Below, piece after piece: positions 1 through 5,010 of a DNA stretch of 34,692 nucleotides. The notes beneath the pieces were generated by a model. The model worked only from the letters and a program-made list of their open reading frames with translations, did not search any database and was not told the DNA's origin. The stretch comes from a virus. Each line of letters begins with the position of its first letter. Position 1 is the first letter of the stretch. Made by a program: the position numbers and the translations under genes. Location of the stretch: IMG/VR virus record IMGVR_UViG_3300021197_000674, positions 1-34,692 of that record; one strand, 5' to 3'.

Positions 1-174
1 AGTTATGGCGATAATGTATACGCAAACTACTACACCGAAAAAGAAATGGCCCTTATATCGAGCCTAGTAACCCACCATATAAAAACACTAGAAGGGCTTC
101 TGGATGATGGCCACGTATCATTACCAGAGCATAAGAAGTGGATGTATGAATTAGAAGATAAATTAGAACTATGA
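1..174 (+). CDS. Hypothetical protein, 3' part of a gene that crosses the contig ends
   Basis: The frame is open from base 1 to the stop at 172-174 and has no start of its own. If bases 34686-34692 are merged with bases 1-7 (both agttatg), the frame continues from the ATG at 34668 and gives a 63-aa protein. It is mostly helical and charged, with aromatic clusters (NYYTEKEMALISSL, KKWMYELEDKLEL). I do not recognise a family. Its stop overlaps the next start (cTATGA), which suggests translational coupling. The in-frame join is part of the evidence for a circular map. Confidence 0.7.
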   Translation, partial: SYGDNVYANYYTEKEMALISSLVTHHIKTLEGLLDDGHVSLPEHKKWMYELEDKLEL

Positions 175-329
175 ACCAACAGAACGACTTTAAGATAGAT
201 GTAAAGGAAACCAGTAGAAAAGATCACTACTTAGTTTCATTAACCTACCCAAACTCAAAACCAATTGACCTTACGCTGGAGCGATCCGAGATAAGGTATT
301 TGATAGAGAAGTTGGATAACGCAATATAA
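171..329 (+). CDS. Small hypothetical protein (52 aa)
   Basis: The ATG overlaps the stop of the preceding gene by four bases. The product starts MNQQNDFKIDVKET and looks like two or three beta strands (HYLVSLTYPNSKPIDLTL) followed by one helix (RSEIRYLIEKLDNAI). No family is recognised. It is the last gene of the operon that begins at 33662; after it come 348 non-coding bases with direct repeats and a terminator. Confidence 0.65.
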   Translation: MNQQNDFKIDVKETSRKDHYLVSLTYPNSKPIDLTLERSEIRYLIEKLDNAI

Positions 330-404
330 TTCCATTGGGGTGATTAGGTAACAGACAATCCTTAATTATATAAACATAATCTAGGTCTATTTTTCTTTTA
401 CCTC

Positions 405-477
405 TGTGAATCTAATACCCCTTTGTGAATTTAATACCCTTGTGAATTCAATAGGGTCAAATGTGAATTCAATACCC
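405..477 (+). repeat. Four iteron-like direct repeats, consensus TGTGAATTYAATACCC
   Basis: Copies start at 405, 424, 441 and 462, spaced 19, 17 and 21 bases. Copy 1 is TGTGAATCTAATACCC, copy 2 TGTGAATTTAATACCC, copy 3 TGTGAATTCAATAGGG and copy 4 TGTGAATTCAATACCC. The repeats lie in the 3' untranslated part of the upstream operon, and the last one runs into the C-rich arm of the terminator. Near-regular direct repeats like these are usual for initiator-binding iterons or clustered operators. Which of the two is not decided by the sequence. Confidence 0.8.
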
Positions 478-504
478 CCCTACCTCAGGGGGTTTCTTTT
501 TTCT
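476..504 (+). terminator. Intrinsic terminator closing the 33662-329 operon
   Basis: Stem CCCCC (476-480) with GGGGG (488-492), loop TACCTCA, followed by a T-rich tail (493-504). Confidence 0.75.
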
Positions 505-529
505 ATATACTATGCGTGCATAATACTTC

Positions 530-623
530 AGCGTTTTTACGCTATTTTCTTTGTATCCTTAATATATATATAAGGCTTATTTAGAATGATTTTAAACTAG
601 CGTTTTTTCGCTATTTTGTTTGT
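530..623 (+). repeat. Two copies of a 25-bp hairpin-bearing repeat (530-554 and 599-623)
   Basis: Both copies read AGCG, five or six T with or without a final A, then CGCTATTTT, one variable base, TTTGT. They differ at only two of 25 positions. Each can fold AGCG with CGCT around a 6-base loop, and each ends with a TTTG; in the second copy that TTTG is the -33 element of promoter P1. They may be operators or short RNA hairpins. Confidence 0.7.
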
Positions 624-649
624 CAGGTGGAAAAATTAACCTACATTTG
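619..649 (+). promoter_or_regulatory. Promoter P1 (Bacteroidota type) for the 678-2362 operon
   Basis: TTTG at 619-622, a 19-base spacer and TACATTTG at 642-649 match the Bacteroidota consensus TTTG-N19-TAnnTTTG. The -33 element extends into TTTGTCAGGTGGAAAA, an element shared in variant form with P3 and P4. The predicted transcript starts about 25 bases before the ATG at 678. Confidence 0.8.
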
Positions 650-677
650 TACCAACGTTAACAAACAAATATTTATT

Positions 678-800
678 ATGAACACACAAAACGACAAACA
701 AGAAAAACTATTTTCAACGGGTGAGCTTATCCAATTAGGGATCGGGTTCGGTGCATTCTTTATCTTTTTAACTACTGTATTAATCAACGCTAATTTATAA
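678..800 (+). CDS. Small membrane protein (40 aa)
   Basis: First gene behind promoter P1. A polar N-terminus (MNTQNDKQEKLFSTGEL) is followed by one hydrophobic segment, residues about 17-37 (IQLGIGFGAFFIFLTTVLI), ending NANL. This predicts a single-pass inner-membrane peptide. The following gene starts 3 bases after its stop. The role is unknown; position as the first gene of an early-type operon would fit a host-takeover or superinfection function, but nothing in the sequence proves it. Confidence 0.6.
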   Translation: MNTQNDKQEKLFSTGELIQLGIGFGAFFIFLTTVLINANL

Positions 801-803
801 ATT

Positions 804-1523
804 ATGTACACAATCCCTAAAAAATTATTATCGAACGGCAATACCAACGCCAAAACAAAGAAAAACGATCTAAAAACTTTTATCTTATATCTTTCACCAT
901 ATAATCAAAATAGTAAGAAAGTAAATATCTGTCCTAAGGCATCAAAAGGCTGCGCAGCATCCTGTTTATTTTCAGCGGGTCGAGGTTCTTTTAATAGTGT
1001 TAAAAATAGCCGTATAAATAAAACAGAATTCTTTTTGGCTAATAAAGCTAAATTCATAGAACAATTAGCAAAGGAAATTATAACAAAACATAAAACTGCA
1101 TTAAAAACAGGTGCAAAAGTTGCTTTTCGTTTGAACGGGACGTCCGATCTAGATTTCATTTATTTACTGAAAAAATACGCTGCTTTAGATGTTGAAACTT
1201 TAACCAATGCGGTATTTTACGACTATACAAAAATATTGGGTAAAGTAAAAAAGTATATTGGTCATAAAAATTACTTTTTGACCTTCAGTAGGGCTGAGGA
1301 TAACGAAAATGAAACTTTGGAAGCTTTAAAGCTAGGCGCCAATGTAAGTGCAGTATTTCTAGGTGATTTGCCTGTAAAATACAAAGGTTTTAAAGTGGTA
1401 GACGGTGACAAATCAGATGATTTAATGATTAACACAAAGAATAGCATTTTAGGCTTAAGCGCTAAAGGTGCAGCAAAGAAAGATCAAAGCGGCTTTGTAA
1501 TTAACACTAACTTAAATTTATAA
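804..1523 (+). CDS. GP88-like protein (mycobacteriophage gene product 88 family)
   Basis: A 239-aa soluble protein. The signature is the early cysteine cluster NICPKASKGCAASCLFSAGRG around residues 41-61 (C43, C50, C54), preceded by a TFILYLSPYNQN strand and followed by basic N-rich helices (SVKNSRINKTEFFL) and an FRLNGTSDLD segment (about 108-117). This arrangement matches the family called Gene product 88, found widely in phages and of unknown biochemical role; the cysteine cluster suggests metal or Fe-S binding. The ATG lies 3 bases after the preceding gene. Assignment is by motif memory, not alignment. Confidence 0.7.
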   Translation: MYTIPKKLLSNGNTNAKTKKNDLKTFILYLSPYNQNSKKVNICPKASKGCAASCLFSAGRGSFNSVKNSRINKTEFFLANKAKFIEQLAKEIITKHKTALKTGAKVAFRLNGTSDLDFIYLLKKYAALDVETLTNAVFYDYTKILGKVKKYIGHKNYFLTFSRAEDNENETLEALKLGANVSAVFLGDLPVKYKGFKVVDGDKSDDLMINTKNSILGLSAKGAAKKDQSGFVINTNLNL

Positions 1524-1527
1524 TAAT

Positions 1528-1683
1528 ATGAAAGAAATTGTATCAAATTGTTGCGGTGCCTCATTATGGCACACTGAGAGCGAAATTTGTTCACAATGTT
1601 TTGAGCATTGCGAAGGCGAGGAAATAGAGGAAACTATAATACCTCGTAAAGTTATTGAGGAAATACTAAATAAAATAAAATAA
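1528..1683 (+). CDS. Small zinc-ribbon protein (51 aa)
   Basis: It begins MKEIVSNCCGASLWHTES and carries CC at residues 8-9, C21-x2-C24 (CSQC) and C28, followed by an acidic stretch (EGEEIEE) and a basic C-terminal helix. The CCGA...C-x2-C pattern is typical of small phage zinc-ribbon proteins. It sits 4 bases after the GP88-like gene and 6 bases before the next gene, so it is co-transcribed. Its function is unknown; a nucleic-acid or protein-binding role is plausible. Confidence 0.65.
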   Translation: MKEIVSNCCGASLWHTESEICSQCFEHCEGEEIEETIIPRKVIEEILNKIK

Positions 1684-1689
1684 TATAAT

Positions 1690-1929
1690 ATGCGACCAAT
1701 ACAAAAAAGAAACTTTATTGCCTATTACATTGAAATAAAGTTAAAACAAAGGGACGCCCATTTCAGCTTATCCGATATGATCCAAAAGATAAGCCAGTTT
1801 AGATACACCGAACAGGCGCATAATTTTGAGCAATACGAGAAAGAAATACTACAATTTTACAAAAGCATTGAAGATGATAATCCCGAACAGACGTACAAAG
1901 AAACATTAATACAAAAAAACATCATATAA
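1690..1929 (+). CDS. Hypothetical protein (79 aa)
   Basis: Charged, mostly helical protein beginning MRPIQKRNFIAYYIEIKLKQ. It has no signal peptide or membrane segment and no recognised family. It is tightly spaced within the P1 operon, one base before the next start codon. Confidence 0.55.
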   Translation: MRPIQKRNFIAYYIEIKLKQRDAHFSLSDMIQKISQFRYTEQAHNFEQYEKEILQFYKSIEDDNPEQTYKETLIQKNII

Positions 1930-1930
1930 A

Positions 1931-2185
1931 ATGAAACTAACCACAAAACAAATAAACGCTAAAATAAAGCATCTTAACAGCGTTTTAAACAGCAACCCAA
2001 TTAAACCCATAAAAGACAAAGCGCAACGCCTTAAAACGTTTTATTTGCGCTTATTAGATCCGGTACAAAGAGAAAGAGAATATCAGCACCGCAAAGAACT
2101 ATCTGAAGCCTTAAAAAGTAGCGTTATTTTTTGGCGAGATAATACAACAACAATAAATATAAATAATAAACCAACAACAATTTAA
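1931..2185 (+). CDS. Hypothetical basic protein (84 aa)
   Basis: A lysine-rich helical protein (MKLTTKQINAKIKHLNSVLN...) with a polar, Asn/Thr-rich tail (TTTININNKPTTI). The basic charge would fit nucleic-acid binding, but no motif supports this. It lies in the P1 operon, 1 base after the preceding stop and 3 bases before the next start. Confidence 0.55.
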   Translation: MKLTTKQINAKIKHLNSVLNSNPIKPIKDKAQRLKTFYLRLLDPVQREREYQHRKELSEALKSSVIFWRDNTTTININNKPTTI

Positions 2186-2188
2186 GTT

Positions 2189-2362
2189 ATGAAAGAAGTT
2201 CAAAGAATAGTAAAGGAATGTATACAGCTAAAAGAATATGAACAAAAGCAAATCATATCTTGCCTCATTGCTAATATGTTAACCGATATAAGCGACAAAG
2301 AAGCAAAAATAATATATAACAATGCGATCAACTCGCTAAAAGAAATAGACAATTTAAAATAA
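2189..2362 (+). CDS. Small helical protein, paralogue of the protein at 33662-33820 (57 aa)
   Basis: The core EYEQKQIISCLIANMLTDIS followed by DKEAKIIYNNAINSL aligns without gaps to EYERKQIMSVLLASMLNDIS followed by ADEASKTYDEIISKL in the protein encoded at 33662. The pattern EYE-x-KQI-x-S-x-L-x-A-x-ML-x-DIS-x2-EA-x3-Y-x3-I is kept. Both are all-helical with amphipathic spacing, which suggests a dimerising protein. This copy is the last gene of the P1 operon; the other is the first gene of the P4 operon. The function is unknown. Confidence 0.65.
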   Translation: MKEVQRIVKECIQLKEYEQKQIISCLIANMLTDISDKEAKIIYNNAINSLKEIDNLK

Positions 2363-2398
2363 AATTAATGAAGTTTATAGATTAACATATTAATTTAT

Positions 2399-2425
2399 AG
2401 GGGGCTTTTTAGCCCTCTTTTTTTT
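2399..2425 (+). terminator. Intrinsic terminator closing the 678-2362 operon
   Basis: AGGGGGCT (399-406 of this thousand) pairs with AGCCCTCT (2411-2418) through 8 positions including one G-T, loop TTTT, followed by seven T. Confidence 0.85.
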
Positions 2426-2660
2426 GTGCTATATTTTTGTAACTTACTGTAAATCATTGTGAGTGGAATTAAAAAAGGTTGAATTGGTAGCTCGATCCGT
2501 CCTCACATCGATTTTAAGGCACTTTTTAAGCGATTTAAGAGCCTTTTGAACATTAGGCGGTATATTGGTATAGCTGGAGCAATTTTAACGGCTTAGGTGG
2601 CAACTCTAACGGAAAAGTAACTTAGTATACCTTATTACCCTACTCTCTACACACAAGATG

Positions 2661-2674
2661 TTTTCCACCTGACA
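2661..2674 (-). promoter_or_regulatory. Inverted copy of the P1 upstream element (operator candidate)
   Basis: TTTTCCACCTGACA is the exact reverse complement of TGTCAGGTGGAAAA at 621-634, a perfect 14-base match. It ends 6 bases before the -33 TTTG of P2. No matching -7 element lies downstream on the minus strand, so a bound regulator is more likely than a minus-strand promoter. Confidence 0.6.
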
Positions 2675-2680
2675 GATAGA

Positions 2681-2712
2681 TTTGCCAGTGTTGTGATAAT
2701 TTCCTACCTTTG
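2681..2712 (+). promoter_or_regulatory. Promoter P2 for the tail/head operon, giving a leaderless message
   Basis: TTTG at 2681-2684 (in the context TTTGCCAG), a 20-base spacer and TACCTTTG at 2705-2712 match the Bacteroidota consensus. The start codon at 2717 is only 4 bases after the -7 element, which is about where transcription should begin, so the first gene is probably translated from a leaderless transcript. Confidence 0.75.
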
Positions 2713-2716
2713 GTGT

Positions 2717-3001
2717 ATGGCTAAGAGACATAAGAAAGTTATTTATGATGATTACTTCAGAGATGATATGCACACCTGTATGAATTGGTGCTTAAAAAAC
2801 GGCATCATTATCTGGACGGAAGCGGATTCTATCAATACTAGTGAAAATAAACACAGGCCTAATCACATTCCTACTGGCGAAATGACTATATTTATAGATC
2901 AGGACGGTATGAAGATACGTTCACCTAAGAAATATAAGCCTAAGGAAGTATATGCCAAAATATGGGAGTTATATTGCCACTACTATGACACCAAAAAATA
3001 G
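2717..3001 (+). CDS. Hypothetical protein at the head of the virion operon (94 aa)
   Basis: I chose the ATG at 2717 (MAKRHKKVIYDDYFRDD...) over an in-frame GTG at 2693 because the GTG lies upstream of the promoter -7 element. The protein has a basic N-terminus, a DDMHTCMNWCLKN segment with two cysteines, and a mixed alpha/beta body; no family is recognised. It is separated from the tail genes by a TA-rich stretch of about 160 bases. As the first product of the late operon, a regulator is possible but unproven. Confidence 0.65.
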   Translation: MAKRHKKVIYDDYFRDDMHTCMNWCLKNGIIIWTEADSINTSENKHRPNHIPTGEMTIFIDQDGMKIRSPKKYKPKEVYAKIWELYCHYYDTKK

Positions 3002-3165
3002 ATACATCTCCAAGTGTCATTTTGTCACATATATATATAATAGTATATATACTATAACTAAGGGTTTATATATATTATACATACAGTATACAAGTATACA
3101 GTATACATACACTAGTATATATAGTATGTATAGATACTTTATGTATATATACAGTATGTATAGAT
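3002..3165 (+). repeat. TA-rich low-complexity spacer with 14-bp direct repeats
   Basis: The stretch is made of TATA, GTATAC and AGTATGTATAGATA units. AGTATGTATAGATA occurs at 3123-3136 and again at 3153-3166, 30 bases apart, the second copy ending on the first base of the next start codon. Self-complementary TATA runs could fold weakly. Open frames through this stretch give Tyr/Ile-rich low-complexity peptides and are not genes. Confidence 0.6.
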
Positions 3166-3924
3166 ATGTCAATAAACCAGTTGGAGATACTCTTCAGTAC
3201 ACAAACCTTAAAACCAGTTAATATATCGATGGAAGAAATGAAGTTAATTATACCAGACAGTCTAGAAGAGATTACCTTAGGGCAGTATCAATTTTATTTG
3301 GGCGCCATAGAAGGTAAAGATGAGGTGACTGATGCGGAGTTTATCAATAAGAAGCTTATAGAGGCGTTTTGCGGGATAGAATACGACCTAGTGGATAAGA
3401 TACCTTACCGAGACATAGAAAAGCTCTTAGGAGTGCTTAAAATGGCTTTTGAGAAGGATTACGACCTTATACGTCACTTCAAATTACTAGATGTTGATAT
3501 GGGATTCATTCCTAAACTAGATGATATGTCTTTAGGTGAGTATATAGATACAGAGAATTACTTTGGTAATTGGGAGGATATGCACAAAGCTATGGCTGTA
3601 CTGTATCGCCCAGTGAACTTTAGGAAGGGTGATAAATACACTATAGCTCCATACGAGCCTAGTGACGAGATAAACGAGTTAATGAAGGAAATGCCACTTA
3701 GTGTAGTTATGAGTTGTACGCTTTTTTTTTACAATTTAGGGATCGAACTATCAGCGACTACCCTGAGCTTTATGGAGAAAACACTTCAGAGGCAGGATAT
3801 AACGTCACAAGTGAGGACGGCTTTGGAAAAAAGTGGGGATGGTATCAAAGTATCTATGCGCTTGCTCAAGGAGATGTCAGGAGATTTGATGAAATTACGT
3901 CACTCTCCCTCCACCAATGCCTAA
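3166..3924 (+). CDS. Tail assembly chaperone, short (gpG-like) form
   Basis: A 252-aa helical protein just upstream of the tail genes. It begins MSINQLEILFSTQ; an in-frame ATG at 3229 (MEEMKLIIPDSLEEITLGQY) is an alternative start. Its N-terminal region (SLEEITLGQYQFYLGAIEG) resembles the chaperone N-domain seen in Bacteroidota siphophages. The zero frame continues past a T9 run at 3722-3730 and ends at 3924, while a second frame overlaps it to 3995. By analogy with lambda gpG, this form would bind the tape measure protein during tail assembly and be absent from the virion. Confidence 0.75.
   Translation: MSINQLEILFSTQTLKPVNISMEEMKLIIPDSLEEITLGQYQFYLGAIEGKDEVTDAEFINKKLIEAFCGIEYDLVDKIPYRDIEKLLGVLKMAFEKDYDLIRHFKLLDVDMGFIPKLDDMSLGEYIDTENYFGNWEDMHKAMAVLYRPVNFRKGDKYTIAPYEPSDEINELMKEMPLSVVMSCTLFFYNLGIELSATTLSFMEKTLQRQDITSQVRTALEKSGDGIKVSMRLLKEMSGDLMKLRHSPSTNA
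3723..3729 (+). promoter_or_regulatory. Slippery heptamer T TTT TTT for -1 frameshifting
   Basis: In the chaperone frame the codons are CTT TTT TTT TAC (3721-3732), so T TTT TTT at 3723-3729 fits the X XXY YYZ slippery rule. A one-base backward slip continues with TTA CAA TTT in the frame that stays open to 3995. The downstream -1 stop overlaps the next start (ATGA at 3992). Confidence 0.75.
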
Positions 3925-3995
3925 CATTCCTAACTTTTGAGAAAGAGAAAAACGAACTAGAAGCTAAAATGATACGAAAACAACATAACCAATGA
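3729..3995 (+). CDS. Tail assembly chaperone, -1 frameshift extension (gpT-like part)
   Basis: The -1 frame adds 88 residues after residue 188 of the chaperone, giving a fusion of about 276 aa (3166-3729 joined to 3729-3995). The extension contains KKWGWYQSIYALAQGD, then VRRFDEITSLSLHQC and LTFLTFEKEKNELEAK, which resembles the conserved T domain of such chaperones. It has no good start codon of its own and its stop (TGA 3993-3995) overlaps the start of the next gene, both expected for a frameshift product. In lambda the corresponding gpGT recruits tail tube subunits to the tape measure. Confidence 0.75.
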   Translation, partial: LQFRDRTISDYPELYGENTSEAGYNVTSEDGFGKKWGWYQSIYALAQGDVRRFDEITSLSLHQCLTFLTFEKEKNELEAKMIRKQHNQ

Positions 3996-4483
3996 AAACA
4001 TACTACAACTTAATCGATAAACTTTTCTCCTACCTAAACGGGAGTGATCTTATCAGTACAGTTACCTTTGGCGATCTATTAGATGTGGATTTATCTAAAC
4101 AGTCTATATTTCCATTGGCGCACATCGGAATATCATCTATTACTTTTCAGGAATACATTATGACGGTATCGTTGAATATTATAGTTATGGATATTGTTGA
4201 TGATGATAAAGATAATAAACTAGATAAGGTTGATCCTCATTTAGGATTAGACAATACGCACGATATACACAATTCGTTACTTAATGTTGTAAACGGGGTG
4301 CAATCTTCTTTACGTAGAGGAGGTATGTATGACGCCAATTTTGAGATTGAAGGCAACCCTACTGCACAATTATTTGAAGATAGATTCGAAAACAAAGTAA
4401 CAGGATGGTCAATGACAGTTAATATTAATATGCCAAATAATGATATGGCGTTAATTAATGCAGACGGAAGCGAATGTCCATAA
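3992..4483 (+). CDS. Tail completion/neck-type structural protein
   Basis: A 163-aa protein starting MKTYYNLIDKLFSYLNG, with the segment DVDLSKQSIFPLAHIGI and later NDMALINADG. This arrangement recurs in Bacteroidota siphophages next to the tail chaperone and fits a tail terminator or completion protein that caps the tube. Its start overlaps the frameshift frame by 4 bases and its end overlaps the next gene by 10 bases. The specific role is inferred from position. Confidence 0.55.
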   Translation: MKTYYNLIDKLFSYLNGSDLISTVTFGDLLDVDLSKQSIFPLAHIGISSITFQEYIMTVSLNIIVMDIVDDDKDNKLDKVDPHLGLDNTHDIHNSLLNVVNGVQSSLRRGGMYDANFEIEGNPTAQLFEDRFENKVTGWSMTVNINMPNNDMALINADGSECP

Positions 4484-5010
4484 GAACTAAGAATGTCGAG
4501 GCCTATATGGAAAGCTATGCTAAGAAGCTAGTGGCCTTGCTAAAGAAGAAGATATTAGAACCTAGACAAGATAGAGAAGAAAAATCTTCGATATACTCAA
4601 CGGGTAAGTCTTATCAGTCTTTAGGGGTGATCGACAGAACTGGTGGCATTATAGAGATTGTAGGTGAAGATTACCTACTAGATGTAGATAAAGGAGGAGT
4701 TAAAAGAGTTTCAGAAGAAAAATTAGCAGATTGGATACTAGCAAAACCAGTAAATTACAGAGACATATCAGGAAGACAGGGAAGCCCAATAACGGAAAGA
4801 GCGGCAGCCAGAAGTTTAGCAAAGGTGATGACAAGGTCAATAAGCCAATTCGGAACAAGGCCAACCCCATTCATTCAGGAGGCAATGCAAGAGCAGCTAA
4901 AAGACCTAAAGGTAGTTGCTCCTGTAGTGGAGGATGTAAAAGAGAGTGTGGAGGATATTCTAAAGGAGGCAGGCTTTGATCTCAAGGGTAAAACAATAAA
5001 ATTCGTATAA
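4474..5010 (+). CDS. Neck/tail protein, HK97 gp10-like candidate
   Basis: A 178-aa basic helical protein. Residues near VEAYMESYAKKLVALLKKK form an amphipathic helix; the middle (GDYLLDVDKGGVKRVSEEKL) and the RGTRPTPFIQEAMQEQLKDL-type segment around residues 127-147 resemble minor tail or neck proteins of the gp10/gp22 type. It starts inside the end of the preceding gene and its last base is the first base of the next gene. The family call is tentative. Confidence 0.5.
   Translation: MSIRTKNVEAYMESYAKKLVALLKKKILEPRQDREEKSSIYSTGKSYQSLGVIDRTGGIIEIVGEDYLLDVDKGGVKRVSEEKLADWILAKPVNYRDISGRQGSPITERAAARSLAKVMTRSISQFGTRPTPFIQEAMQEQLKDLKVVAPVVEDVKESVEDILKEAGFDLKGKTIKFV

Larger units (their letters stand above)
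330..677 (+). other. Non-coding control region between the two small-gene operons
   Basis: No credible gene is seen. In order it holds four 16-bp direct repeats (405-477), an intrinsic terminator (476-504), a short palindrome TATGC-GT-GCATA (511-522), a hairpin-bearing 25-bp repeat (530-554), an AT-centred inverted repeat CCTTA-N9-TAAGG (557-575), a second copy of the hairpin repeat (599-623), and promoter P1 (619-649). This density of sites suggests a replication origin or a regulatory hub; that is inference. Confidence 0.75.
2426..2716 (+). other. Non-coding region between the terminator and the virion operon
   Basis: I find no credible gene on either strand. It contains an interrupted inverted repeat (AAGGC-A-CTT, 12-base loop, AAG-A-GCCTT, 2516-2545), a CGAT-N10-ATCG pair (2493-2510), the inverted operator-like sequence at 2661-2674 and promoter P2 (2681-2712). 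It looks less AT-rich than the flanking small genes. It could hold a packaging site, an untranslated RNA or a control region. Confidence 0.6.

Noticed and set aside
405-477. A CRISPR array in the four-repeat cluster
   Set aside because: Spacers are 1-5 bases long, so these are iteron-like repeats and not repeat-spacer units.
641-853. A 70-codon minus-strand frame opposite the start of the P1 operon
   Set aside because: It is the antisense of the membrane peptide gene and promoter P1, with no minus-strand promoter seen.
2463-2520. A tRNA-like fragment (GGTAGCTCG context) that might mark an attachment site
   Set aside because: No cloverleaf can be drawn and there is no integrase gene in the window.
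2681-2716. GTG at 2693 as the start of the first virion-operon gene
   Set aside because: It lies between the -33 and -7 elements of P2, upstream of the expected transcript start.
2952-3221. An 89-codon + strand frame through the TA-rich spacer
   Set aside because: The translation is Tyr/Ile/Ser low-complexity from TATA repeats and overlaps real genes at both ends.
4731-4979. An 82-codon frame inside the 178-aa neck gene
   Set aside because: It is a Lys/Gly/Cys-rich shadow of the real frame with no start context or coupling.
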